From NCBI RefSeq assembly GCF_005144415.1, contig NZ_SWJE01000003.1:186001-250000 (forward strand): a DNA stretch of 64,000 nucleotides, given 5' to 3'. Source of the stretch: Trinickia terrae (GTDB lineage: Bacteria; Pseudomonadota; Gammaproteobacteria; Burkholderiales; Burkholderiaceae). Of the stretch, positions 40,388 through 49,307 are shown one piece after another (position 1 is the first letter of the stretch; the number at the start of each line of letters is the position of its first letter). The notes beneath the pieces were generated by a model. That model saw nothing but the letters and a program-made list of their open reading frames with translations. It was not told the origin of the DNA and made no database searches. The translations under genes were made by a program, and so were the position numbers.

Positions 40388-41911
40388 GTGTCAGCGACGC
40401 TGCGTTTTGACAATATCGGCAAGGTGTTTCCAGGCGTGCGCGCGCTTGACGGTGTGTCCTTCGAGGTCAACGTCGGGCAGGTGCACGGCCTGATGGGCGA
40501 GAACGGGGCGGGCAAGTCGACGCTCCTGAAGGTGCTCGGCGGCGAGTACCAGCCGGATTCCGGCCGCGTGATGATGGACGGCCGCGAGGTGCATTTCTCG
40601 AGCGCGGCCGCTTCGATCGCGGCGGGCATCGCGGTGATCCACCAGGAATTGCAATACGTGCCCGATCTCACCGTGGCCGAAAACCTGATGCTCGGGCGGC
40701 TGCCCAACACGTTCGGCTGGGTGAAGAAGCAGGACGCCAAGCGCTTCGTGCGCGAGCGGCTCGCCGCGATGGGTGTCGATCTCGACCCGAATGCGAAGCT
40801 GCGGCGGCTGTCGATCGCGCAGCGGCAGATGGTCGAGATCTGCAAGGCGCTGATGCGCAACGCGCGCGTGATCGCGCTCGACGAGCCGACGAGTTCGCTC
40901 TCGCACCGCGAGACCGAGGTGCTGTTCAAGCTCGTGCGCGACCTGCGCGCCGACAATCGCGCGCTCATCTATATCTCGCACCGCATGGACGAGATCTACG
41001 AGCTTTGCGACGCCTGCACGATCTTCCGCGACGGCCGCAAGGTCGCCTCGCATCCGACGCTCGAAGGCGTGAAGCGCGAGACGATCGTCGCCGAGATGGT
41101 CGGGCGCGAGATCTCCGACATCTACAACTACACGCCGCGCGAGCATGGCGCGGTGCGGCTGGCGGTACAGTCGGTCGAAGGCCACGGCCTGACCGCGCCC
41201 GCGAGCTTCGAGGTGCGCGCGGGCGAGATCGTCGGCTTTTTCGGGCTCGTCGGCGCGGGGCGCAGCGAGCTGATGCACCTCGTCTACGGCGCCGAGAAGA
41301 AGAAGGCCGGACAACTCACGCTCGACGGCCAGCCGATCACCGTGAAGAGCGCCGGCGAGGCGATCCGCCACGGAATCGTGCTGTGTCCCGAGGACCGCAA
41401 GGAAGAGGGGATCGTCGCGATTGCGTCGGTCGCCGAGAACATCAACATCAGCTGCCGGCGCCACTATCTGCGCGCCGGGCTCTTTCTCGACCGCAAGAAG
41501 GAAGCCGAGACCGCCGACCGTTTCATCCAGCTGCTGAAGATCAAGACGCCGCATCGCCGGCAGAAGATCCGCTTCCTCTCGGGCGGCAACCAGCAGAAGG
41601 CGATTCTGTCGCGCTGGCTCGCCGAGCCGGAGCTGAAGGTCGTGATTCTCGACGAGCCCACGCGCGGCATCGACGTCGGTGCGAAGCACGAGATTTACAA
41701 CGTGATTTACCAGCTCGCGGAGCGCGGCTGCGCGGTCGTGATCGTGTCCTCCGAATTGCCGGAGGTGCTGGGCGTGTCGGATCGCATCGTCGTGATGCGC
41801 CAGGGGCGCATCTCCGGCGAGCTGCCGCGCAGCGAAGCGAACGAGCACGCGGTGCTGGGCCTCGCGCTGCCGCAGAGCTCGACGCCCGAGGCGGCCGCGC
41901 AGGCGGCGTGA
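40388..41911 (+). CDS. araG: AraG-like sugar ABC transporter ATPase
   Basis: A 507-residue duplicated ATPase of the CUT2 class. The first half has a standard Walker A (GENGAGKST) and the second a degenerate one ([10 protein letters not shown]); LSGGNQQK is the second-half signature and [13 protein letters not shown] its Walker B. One ATPase therefore serves the importer. The GTG start at 40388 has GGAGGC upstream. Confidence 0.95.
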   Translation: MSATLRFDNIGKVFPGVRALDGVSFEVNVGQVHGLMGENGAGKSTLLKVLGGEYQPDSGRVMMDGREVHFSSAAASIAAGIAVIHQELQYVPDLTVAENLMLGRLPNTFGWVKKQDAKRFVRERLAAMGVDLDPNAKLRRLSIAQRQMVEICKALMRNARVIALDEPTSSLSHRETEVLFKLVRDLRADNRALIYISHRMDEIYELCDACTIFRDGRKVASHPTLEGVKRETIVAEMVGREISDIYNYTPREHGAVRLAVQSVEGHGLTAPASFEVRAGEIVGFFGLVGAGRSELMHLVYGAEKKKAGQLTLDGQPITVKSAGEAIRHGIVLCPEDRKEEGIVAIASVAENINISCRRHYLRAGLFLDRKKEAETADRFIQLLKIKTPHRRQKIRFLSGGNQQKAILSRWLAEPELKVVILDEPTRGIDVGAKHEIYNVIYQLAERGCAVVIVSSELPEVLGVSDRIVVMRQGRISGELPRSEANEHAVLGLALPQSSTPEAAAQAA

Positions 41912-41942
41912 CGAATACATAGAACACGGTAGGAGCCATCAA

Positions 41943-42959
41943 ATGCAAGCCAGAGAAAACCTAGTGCAGTCGGCCACCAAGAGCGCCGCCGACGCGCTGA
42001 TCCCGCAAGCCAGCGACAAGCAGAAGTGGTGGCAGCAGGTCACCGAGTACAGCCTGATCCTGATCTTCGGGGTGATGTTCATCACGATGTCGCTGACGGT
42101 CGATCACTTCTTCTCGATCGAGAACATGCTCGGCCTCGCGCTGTCGATCTCGCAGATCGGCATGGTCGCGTGCACGATGATGTTCTGCCTCGCGTCGCGC
42201 GATTTCGACTTGTCGATCGGCTCGACGGTCGCGTTCGCGGGCGTGCTCTGCGCGATGGTGCTCAACGCCACCGACAACACCTTCATCGCGATCGCCGCGG
42301 CCGTCGCGGCGGGCGCCGTGATCGGCTTCGTGAACGGAGCGGTCATCGCCTACCTGCGCATCAACGCGCTGATCACCACGCTCGCGACCATGGAGATCGT
42401 GCGCGGCCTCGGCTTCATCGCCTCGCACGGGCAGGCGGTCGGGGTGTCGTCGGATACCTTCATCGCGCTCGGCAATCTCACGATGGGCGGCGTATCGCTG
42501 CCGATCTGGGTAACGCTCCTGTGCTTCGTCGCGTTTGGCGTGCTGCTCAACAAGACCGTCTACGGCCGCAACACGCTCGCCATCGGCGGCAATCCGGAAG
42601 CCTCGCGTCTCGCAGGGATCAACGTCGAGCGCACGCGCGTCTACATCTTCCTGATCCAGGGCGCGGTGACGGCGCTCGCGGGCGTGATCCTCGCCTCGCG
42701 CATCACCTCGGGGCAGCCGAATGCGGCTCAAGGCTTCGAGCTCAACGTGATCTCGGCGTGCGTGCTCGGCGGTGTGTCGCTGTTGGGCGGCCGCGCGACG
42801 ATCTCGGGCGTCGTGATCGGCGTGCTGATCATGGGCACGGTCGAGAACGTGATGAACCTCTTGAACATCGATGCGTTCTACCAGTACCTCGTGCGCGGCG
42901 CGATCCTGCTCGCCGCGGTGCTGCTCGACCAGCTGAAGAACCGCGGCGCGCGCGATTGA
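41943..42959 (+). CDS. araH: AraH-like sugar ABC transporter permease
   Basis: A 338-residue CUT2-class permease with about nine or ten hydrophobic segments and a polar N-terminal tail of about 35 residues. Family elements include FDLSIGSTVAFAGVLCAMVL and TVYGRNTLAIGGNPEASRLAGI (the coupling loop) and GVSLLGGRATISGVVIGVL. It completes the araFGH importer, 31 bases after araG. Confidence 0.95.
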   Translation: MQARENLVQSATKSAADALIPQASDKQKWWQQVTEYSLILIFGVMFITMSLTVDHFFSIENMLGLALSISQIGMVACTMMFCLASRDFDLSIGSTVAFAGVLCAMVLNATDNTFIAIAAAVAAGAVIGFVNGAVIAYLRINALITTLATMEIVRGLGFIASHGQAVGVSSDTFIALGNLTMGGVSLPIWVTLLCFVAFGVLLNKTVYGRNTLAIGGNPEASRLAGINVERTRVYIFLIQGAVTALAGVILASRITSGQPNAAQGFELNVISACVLGGVSLLGGRATISGVVIGVLIMGTVENVMNLLNIDAFYQYLVRGAILLAAVLLDQLKNRGARD

Positions 42960-42999
42960 CGCGCATCGCTCACCCGCTCACAGATAGGAAGCTGCAACG

Positions 43000-43800
43000 A
43001 TGACGTCCCCAGCCAATGCGGCCGGCGCCCAAGCGGGCCAGGCTTATGCGCGCTATCCGAGCCTTGTCGATCGCACGGTGCTGATCACGGGCGGCGCGAC
43101 CGGGATCGGCGCGTCGTTCGTCGAGCACTTCGCGGCGCAGGGCGCGCGCGTGGCGTTCTTCGACATCGACGTGGCCGCGGGCGAGGCGCTCGCCGGCCAG
43201 CTCGGCGATTCGCGCCACGCGCCACGCTTTCTCGCCTGCGACCTGACCGACGTCGACGCCCTCAAGAAAGCGATCGCCGACGTGAAGCGCGCGCTCGGCC
43301 CGATCGCGGTGCTCGTCAACAACGCGGCGAACGACAAGCGTCACTCGATCGCCGAAGTCACGCCCGAGTTCTTCGACGCGGCCATCGCCGTCAACCTGCG
43401 GCACCAGTTCTTCGCGGCGCAGGCCGTCGCCGAGGACATGAAGCAGCACGGCGGCGGCTCGATCATCAATCTCGGCTCGATCAGCTGGCTGCTGAAGACC
43501 CCCAACATGCCCGTGTACCTGACGTCGAAGGCGGCGGTGCAGGGGCTCACGCATGCGCTCGCGCGCGACCTCGGCCCGTTCGGGATTCGCGTGAACACGC
43601 TGCTGCCGGGCTGGGTGCTGACGGAAAAGCAGCGGCGCTTGTGGCTCGACGACGAGGGCCGGCGCGCCTTGCAGGAAGGACAGTGCCTGCAAGGCGAACT
43701 GATGCCGGAAGACCTCGCGCGAATGGCGCTCTTTCTCGCCGCCGACGACAGCCGGATGGTGACCGCGCAGGATTTCATCGTCGATGCGGGATGGGCTTGA
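43000..43800 (+). CDS. Short-chain sugar 1-dehydrogenase-like enzyme, copy 2
   Basis: A 266-residue SDR with cofactor loop TGGATGIG, a variant NNAAND where most SDRs have NNAG, GSISWLL with the catalytic Ser, and VYLTSKAA with the Tyr/Lys pair. The VNLRHQFFAAQAV and LGSISW segments resemble Caulobacter xylose dehydrogenase, so an aldose 1-dehydrogenase making an aldonolactone is the likely role. It is next to an SMP-30 lactonase gene, the following enzyme of the path. Confidence 0.88.
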   Translation: MTSPANAAGAQAGQAYARYPSLVDRTVLITGGATGIGASFVEHFAAQGARVAFFDIDVAAGEALAGQLGDSRHAPRFLACDLTDVDALKKAIADVKRALGPIAVLVNNAANDKRHSIAEVTPEFFDAAIAVNLRHQFFAAQAVAEDMKQHGGGSIINLGSISWLLKTPNMPVYLTSKAAVQGLTHALARDLGPFGIRVNTLLPGWVLTEKQRRLWLDDEGRRALQEGQCLQGELMPEDLARMALFLAADDSRMVTAQDFIVDAGWA

Positions 43801-43802
43801 AC

Positions 43803-44702
43803 ATGGCTACGAATCAGGACGGCGCGGCGCTCGCCGTCGACGCGAAGTGCACGCTCGGCGAAGGCGCGACGTGGTGCGTGACGAGCGGGCAACTCTATTG
43901 GGTCGACATCGAAGGCGCCCGCCTGTGGCGCCATGACCCGGCGACGCGCGAGAGCCAGTCGTGGACGATGCCGGAGCGGCTCGCAACCTTCGCGCTGACC
44001 GCCGATCCGAACCGGCTGCTGCTTGGCCTCGCGACGCAGCTCGCGTTCTTCGACCTGACAACCGGTGCGGCGCAGCATATCGTCGGCGTGGAGCCGGGCC
44101 TGAACACGCGCGTCAACGACGGCCGCTGCGACCGCCAGGGGCGCTTCGTGTTCGGCACGAAGGACGAAGGCGAGCCGATCCGGGCGATTGGCGGCTTCTA
44201 CCGGCTGAATCTCGACCTGTCGCTCGAACGGCTGCCGCTGCCGTCGCCCGCGATTTCGAACAGCATCGCGTTCAGCCCGGACGGCGCGACGATGTATTAC
44301 TGCGATTCGCCCACGCGCGAAATCCGTGCCTGCGACTACTTCGCCGACGGCCGCATCGCCGGTGACCGCATCTTCGCGCGCCTGACCGACGCGGACGGCG
44401 AGCCCGACGGCTCGACCGTCGACGCCGGCGGCGGCCTGTGGAATGCCCAGTGGGGCGGCGCGCGCATCGTGCGCTACGACGCCGACGGTGTGGAAACCGA
44501 GCGCCTGAGCGTGGTGTCGAAGCAACCAAGCTGCGTGGCGCTAGGCGGCGCGCAGCTCGATACGTTGTACATTACGACAGCGCGGATCGGGCTCGACGAG
44601 TCCGCGCTGTCGCAAGACGCGCATGCCGGCGGCGTTTATGCCGCACGCGTTGCGCGGCGCGGTTTGCCGGAGCCGCTGTTCCTCGGTGAGCCGCGCACTT
44701 GA
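43803..44702 (+). CDS. SMP-30/gluconolactonase-family lactonase
   Basis: A 299-residue six-bladed beta-propeller lactonase. The metal ligands of the family match by position: E20 (LGEGATW), N153 (ISNSIAFS) and D202 (PDGSTVD). VNDGRCDRQGRF (residues 104-115) is the other family hallmark. It should open the aldonolactone made by the neighbouring dehydrogenase. It begins two bases after that gene's stop. Confidence 0.93.
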   Translation: MATNQDGAALAVDAKCTLGEGATWCVTSGQLYWVDIEGARLWRHDPATRESQSWTMPERLATFALTADPNRLLLGLATQLAFFDLTTGAAQHIVGVEPGLNTRVNDGRCDRQGRFVFGTKDEGEPIRAIGGFYRLNLDLSLERLPLPSPAISNSIAFSPDGATMYYCDSPTREIRACDYFADGRIAGDRIFARLTDADGEPDGSTVDAGGGLWNAQWGGARIVRYDADGVETERLSVVSKQPSCVALGGAQLDTLYITTARIGLDESALSQDAHAGGVYAARVARRGLPEPLFLGEPRT

Positions 44703-44873
44703 AAACGTTTCGAAGCAGTATCAACCGAGGCCGCGGACCTCGCGTTTCACACGCCGTATGCAGCATGCATCACGACAATTCCAGAGGCGGCCCTGCTGGT
44801 CCTAGCCGCCCGACATCGCCTCAAGTCATTCGGTCTGCACGACGACGATCTACGCCTCTCGATGGAGCGAACC

Positions 44874-45950
44874 ATGACCGCTGCGAATGTTGATGCCATA
44901 CCCGTTTCTCCTTCCGAATCGCGCCGCGCCAAGCTGGCGGGACTGACTCAGCCACCCGTGCGCCCCGGGCCGAGCACCGCGGTCGTCGCGCGCGGCGCGG
45001 CGGCTTCGGCCAACGCTGAGCTCGTCACGCTCGCCAACGCGGACTTGCGGCTCGACCTCGCGCCGGGGCTCGGCGGCGCAATCGCGCGCTTCGACTGGCG
45101 CGGCGACGGCGGGGTGCTGACGCCGATCTTCCGCCGCTGCGAAACCGTGCGCGCGAACACCGATCCGAACGAGCTTGCCTGCTATCCGCTCCTGCCGTAC
45201 TCGAACCGGATCGGCGGCGGACGCTTCCGCTTTGCGGATCGTGAGGTGCAGGTGCCGCCCAACCGCGCGACGGAAGCGTGCCCGATTCACGGCGACGGCT
45301 GGCTCTCCCACTGGCAGCTCGCGCAAAGCGACGACACGAGCGCGCGGCTCACGCTCGACCGCAGCCGCGGCAAGCCCTATGCGTATCGCGCGGTGCAGAA
45401 ATTCGTGCTCGAAGGCTCGACGCTCGCCGTCACGCTCGAGATCGAGAATGCGGGGCGCGAGCGGCTGCCGTTCGGCCTCGGGCTGCATCCGTTCCTGGTC
45501 CGCGACGAGGACACCGAACTGTCCGCCGGCGCGGCCGGCCTCTGGCTTCCCGGCGACGACTGGCTGCCGGTGCGCCACGTCCCGGCGCCACCCGCGTGGC
45601 AATTCGGCGTTGCATATCCGTTGCCCGCGGCGATGGTGAACCACGCGTTCACGGGCTGGAGCGGCTATGCGTCGGTCGTGTGGCCGAAGCGCCGGCTGTC
45701 GCTGACGATCGCGGCGAACACCGAGTATTACGTGCTGTACACGCCGCCCGGCGAGGACTTTTTCTGCTTCGAGCCAGTCGACCATCCGATCAACGCGCTG
45801 AACCTGCCGGGCGGCGCCGCCGCGAACGGTATGACCGAGCTGGCGCCGGGCAAGCGGCTTGTGAGGCAGTTCAGCTTCACGGTCGAGCGCATGGGCGTGC
45901 GGGCGAGCGCCGACGGGCGCCGGCCGAAGCGGCGCGGGCAGGGCGAGTGA
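44874..45950 (+). CDS. Aldose 1-epimerase (mutarotase)
   Basis: A 358-residue galactose-mutarotase-like protein. Catalytic elements by family pattern are the His of CPIHGDGW, the His of GLGLHPF and the Glu of FFCFEPVDH. An N-terminal extension of about 50 residues precedes the fold. I chose the ATG at 44874 (GGAG six bases upstream) over 44862. It would interconvert sugar anomers for the dehydrogenase. It ends the sugar cluster. Confidence 0.88.
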   Translation: MTAANVDAIPVSPSESRRAKLAGLTQPPVRPGPSTAVVARGAAASANAELVTLANADLRLDLAPGLGGAIARFDWRGDGGVLTPIFRRCETVRANTDPNELACYPLLPYSNRIGGGRFRFADREVQVPPNRATEACPIHGDGWLSHWQLAQSDDTSARLTLDRSRGKPYAYRAVQKFVLEGSTLAVTLEIENAGRERLPFGLGLHPFLVRDEDTELSAGAAGLWLPGDDWLPVRHVPAPPAWQFGVAYPLPAAMVNHAFTGWSGYASVVWPKRRLSLTIAANTEYYVLYTPPGEDFFCFEPVDHPINALNLPGGAAANGMTELAPGKRLVRQFSFTVERMGVRASADGRRPKRRGQGE

Positions 45951-46039
45951 GGGGCGGGCCAGGGGCCGTGTTTCGCGCGAGTCGGCGCGGTTAAAATACG
46001 GCCTCTTCCGTCATTACCGGCCGGCAGCGCCATTTCTCC

Positions 46040-46864
46040 ATGTCTTCCACACCTTCCTTCATCGAAACGCTCACCGGCGCCTGGCAGCGCACGAACTCGC
46101 TGCTGTGCGTCGGCCTCGATCCCGAGCCGGTCAAGTTCCCGGGCGCGCTGGCGAACCGTCCCGAGGCGATTTTCGAATTCTGCCGGGCGATCGTCGATGC
46201 GACGGCGCCCTACGCGAGCGCGTTCAAGCCGCAAATCGCCTACTTCGCCGCGCATCGCGCGGAGGATCAGCTCGAAGCGCTGATCGCGCACATCCACGAG
46301 CGGCACCCCGGCTTGCCGGTGATTCTCGATGCGAAGCGCGGCGACATCGGCAGCACCGCCGAGCAATACGCGCGCGAAGCGTTCGAGCGCTATCGCGCCG
46401 ACGCCGTGACGGTGAACCCCTACATGGGCTTCGACTCGATCGAGCCGTATCTGGCGCATGCGGGCAAGGGCGTGATCGTGCTGTGCCGGACCTCGAACCC
46501 GGGCGGCTCGGATCTGCAGTTCCTCGAGACGGGCGGCCGTCCTCTGTATCAGGTGGTCGCGCAGCTCGCAGCCGAAAAATGGAACGCGAGCGGCCAGCTT
46601 GGGCTCGTGGTCGGCGCGACCTTTCCGAAGGAGATCGAGATCGTGCGGCAGATTACCGGCGACATGCCGCTTCTGATTCCCGGCATCGGCGCGCAGGGTG
46701 GCGACGTCGAGGCGACGGTGCGCGCGGGCCGCACGGCCGCGGGCGCGGGGATGATGATCAACTCGTCGCGCGCGATTCTCTATGCGGGCAAGGGCGATGA
46801 TTTCGCGGCGGTTGCCGCGCGCGCTGCTCAGGAGACGCGCGACAAGATCAACGCGTACCTCTAA
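46040..46864 (+). CDS. pyrF: Orotidine 5'-phosphate decarboxylase (type 2)
   Basis: Makes UMP from OMP. The 274 residues are of the longer type 2 subfamily: [10 protein letters not shown] near the N terminus, [14 protein letters not shown], the catalytic [11 protein letters not shown] (Lys/Asp network, near residue 99), VNPYMGFDS and [11 protein letters not shown]. It has its own terminator 17 bases downstream and appears to be a single-gene unit. Confidence 0.96.
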   Translation: MSSTPSFIETLTGAWQRTNSLLCVGLDPEPVKFPGALANRPEAIFEFCRAIVDATAPYASAFKPQIAYFAAHRAEDQLEALIAHIHERHPGLPVILDAKRGDIGSTAEQYAREAFERYRADAVTVNPYMGFDSIEPYLAHAGKGVIVLCRTSNPGGSDLQFLETGGRPLYQVVAQLAAEKWNASGQLGLVVGATFPKEIEIVRQITGDMPLLIPGIGAQGGDVEATVRAGRTAAGAGMMINSSRAILYAGKGDDFAAVAARAAQETRDKINAYL

Positions 46865-46880
46865 GGCGCGCTGGAAAAGC

Positions 46881-46920
46881 AAAATGCCGCGCGGGTCGTG
46901 TAACCCGCGCGGCATTTCCT
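46881..46920. terminator. Rho-independent terminator between pyrF and pncC
   Basis: A 15-base perfect stem (46882-46896 with 46902-46916; GCCGCGCGGGT arm) with a five-base loop. It is flanked by A and T residues, so it can act for both convergent genes. Confidence 0.85.
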
Positions 46921-46990
46921 TTGTGGCGCAGCGCAGTTCGCCACGCCGTCAGGCGACGATTGCACTCGTTGCCGGCATGCCTCTTAGGGC

Positions 46991-47491
46991 TCAACGCTCC
47001 TTTTCATCCAGCAGCTTGAGCAGCCCGCGCAGCGCATGCGTCGCGGCCTGCACGCGAATCTGCTCGCGGTCGCCCTTGAACACGACCGTTTCGACCTCCG
47101 TATGCAGGCGGTTGCTCCACCCGAACACGACCATGCCCACGGGCTTCTCCTTTGTACCGCCGCCCGGCCCGGCGACGCCCGTGATCGCCAGCGACACCTG
47201 CGCACGGCTGTTGCGCAGCGCGCCTTCGGCCATCGCGCGCGCGACCGGCTCGCTGACGGCGCCGTGCTTGTCGAGCATGTCGGTGGGCACGCCGATCATC
47301 TCGTGCTTGGCCTGGTTGGAATAGGTGACGAAGCCGCGCTCGAACCAACCGCTGCTGCCGGAGATATCGGTGATCGCGGTCGCCACCATGCCGCCGGTGC
47401 ACGATTCGGCGGTGGCGAGCGTCAGGCGTTCGTCGCGCAGCTTGTTGCCTGCGCGAATGGCGAGTTGATGGACGACGGAATCGGTTGGCAT
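46991..47491 (-). CDS. pncC: CinA-family nicotinamide-nucleotide amidohydrolase
   Basis: A 166-residue stand-alone CinA C-terminal domain that deamidates nicotinamide mononucleotide in NAD recycling. Seen are LTLATAESCTGGMVA (catalytic Ser near residue 31), FVTYSNQAKHEMIGV and AITGVAGPGGGTKEKPVG. No COG1058 N-terminal domain is present, as in E. coli YgaD/PncC. It is 49 bases downstream of pgpA on the same strand. Confidence 0.93.
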   Translation of the reverse strand: MPTDSVVHQLAIRAGNKLRDERLTLATAESCTGGMVATAITDISGSSGWFERGFVTYSNQAKHEMIGVPTDMLDKHGAVSEPVARAMAEGALRNSRAQVSLAITGVAGPGGGTKEKPVGMVVFGWSNRLHTEVETVVFKGDREQIRVQAATHALRGLLKLLDEKER

Positions 47492-47540
47492 TGCAAAGTC
47501 CGGATGGCGTGATGCGTGCGGTGGAGCTGCGGCGGCGCGC

Positions 47541-48086
47541 TCAGACCGTCATGCGCCAGAGCGCGATGACGAGCAGCGTGAAGAACGCCGCCACCAAGTC
47601 GTCGAACATGATGCCAAAGCCACCTTTCAATCGACGGTCGAAGTAGCGGATGGGCGGCGGCTTCACCATGTCGAAGAAGCGGAAGACGACGAACGCCCAG
47701 AGCTGGCCGGTGAACGTCTCCGGCGTGACGAAGAGGAGCACGAGCCAGAACGCGACGATCTCGTCCCAGACGACCGGAGACGGATCGTCGGTGCCGAGCT
47801 TGCGGGCGGTGAAGCCGGTGATCCAGCAGCCCGCGACGAAGCCGGCGACGAGCAGCGCGGCCCACTCGATGACGGTCAGGTAGCGGCTCAGCACCGCAAA
47901 CGACGCCCACGCGAACAGCGTGCCGACCGTGCCCGGCATGATCGGCGACAACCCGCTGCCGAAGCCGAGCGAGATCAGGTGGAACGGATGGGTGAGCATG
48001 AAGCGCGAGCTGGCGCGCCTCTTGGAGGCGCTCGGGGCGCCGCCCGTGCCGGCGGGGCTGCCGCCGAGCGTGGGGTCAGTCTGCAT
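47541..48086 (-). CDS. pgpA: Phosphatidylglycerophosphatase A
   Basis: Inner-membrane phosphatase of 181 residues that makes phosphatidylglycerol. Family signatures are GFGSGLSPIMPGTVGTL and DEIVAFWLVLL, plus FFDMVKPPPIRYFDRRLKGG near residue 135. Three or four hydrophobic segments are visible. The first 30 residues are polar and Ala/Ser-rich. Its start overlaps the end of thiL by 11 bases, so translation is probably coupled. Confidence 0.94.
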   Translation of the reverse strand: MQTDPTLGGSPAGTGGAPSASKRRASSRFMLTHPFHLISLGFGSGLSPIMPGTVGTLFAWASFAVLSRYLTVIEWAALLVAGFVAGCWITGFTARKLGTDDPSPVVWDEIVAFWLVLLFVTPETFTGQLWAFVVFRFFDMVKPPPIRYFDRRLKGGFGIMFDDLVAAFFTLLVIALWRMTV

Positions 48087-49089
48087 GGAAATGGTCGAAG
48101 CCTTGCAACGTCAGGAAAAGCGGAGCGCCGGCCGAGTCGTGCCAGGCAATCGCGGGCTGGTCCGCCGGAGCTTTCAAGGCGCTTATTGTACCGATGCGCG
48201 TGACCGGCACGTTCACCTGTTCGCCGATCGCTGCGATCGCGGCGCGGTTTTCCGCGGCGGCAGTGAAGCAGAGCTCGTAGTCGTCGCCGCCGCTGAGCGT
48301 GCAGCGGCGCTGCACGTCGCCGGGCAGCCGGCTTAGCGCGGCCGAGCGCGGCACCGCGCCGGCATCGACCGAGGCGTTCACACGCGAGCGCTCGAGGATG
48401 TGCAGCAGATCGCCGGCCAGGCCGTCCGAGATGTCGAGCGCCGCGCGCGCCACGCCTCGCAGCGCGAGGCCGAGCGCGATGCGAGGCTCGGGGCGTTCGA
48501 GCGCGTGGCGAAAGGCGGCCGCATCGCGCGCGGCGTCTGCGCCGCTCACGGTCCACTCGCCGCGCGCCACGCCGAGCCCGGCGCGCGCATCGCCGAGCGC
48601 GCCCGAGACCCAGATGTCGTCGCCGGGGCGCGCCGCGTCGCGCCGCAGCGCGGTTTCGGGCGGCACGTCGCCGAACACGGTCACGCAGAGGTTGAGCGGC
48701 CCGCGCGTCGTGTCGCCGCCGATCAGCGCGCAATCGAAGCGCTCCGCCAGCTCGAAGAGGCCGTCGCTGAAGGCGGCAAGCCACGCTTCGCGAGCGTCGG
48801 GCAACGCGAACGCGAGCGTGAAGGCGCGCGGCTTGGCGCCCATCGCGGCGAGGTCCGACAGGTTCACGGCGAGCGTCTTGTGGCCGAGTGCATGCGGATC
48901 GACATCGGCGAAGAAATGCCGTCCTTCGACGAGCATGTCCGTCGAAATCGCCAGCGTCTGGCCGGCACGCGGCGCGAGCAGGGCGCAATCGTCGCCGATG
49001 CCGAGCTCCGCTCCATGTGGGTGACGGCTCGCGCGGCGCGCGAAAAATCGCTCGATCAGGGAAAACTCGGAAAGGGAGGTCTGGCTCAC
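48076..49089 (-). CDS. thiL: Thiamine-monophosphate kinase
   Basis: Makes thiamine diphosphate from thiamine monophosphate. The 337-residue protein begins MSQTSLSEFSLIERFFA, has LGIGDDCALL, STDMLVEGRHFF and LAVNLSDLAAMGA (Mg/ATP-binding acidic clusters) and later VWVSGALGDA-type and ALDISDGLAGDL segments. It is the first gene of thiL-pgpA-pncC and is divergent from maeB. Confidence 0.95.
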   Translation of the reverse strand: MSQTSLSEFSLIERFFARRASRHPHGAELGIGDDCALLAPRAGQTLAISTDMLVEGRHFFADVDPHALGHKTLAVNLSDLAAMGAKPRAFTLAFALPDAREAWLAAFSDGLFELAERFDCALIGGDTTRGPLNLCVTVFGDVPPETALRRDAARPGDDIWVSGALGDARAGLGVARGEWTVSGADAARDAAAFRHALERPEPRIALGLALRGVARAALDISDGLAGDLLHILERSRVNASVDAGAVPRSAALSRLPGDVQRRCTLSGGDDYELCFTAAAENRAAIAAIGEQVNVPVTRIGTISALKAPADQPAIAWHDSAGAPLFLTLQGFDHFHAD

Positions 49090-49307
49090 GGAAGGTGCGT
49101 GAAGGTGGCCCGAAAAAGGCGTTGAAAAAACAATGCGTTAACTAACTGGTGAGCACGGATTGTGCGCTGCGGCAATGTCGCCCGGAGCCCGTCTTCCTCG
49201 TATTTCAGTCGCAGCAGTTGTACCCGCCGCGAAGGAATCGGCCCGTTGAATGGCGCTACAATGCGTCCGAATAGCTATTCTAATCCGCACTCAAGACCGA
49301 CCCCTCC

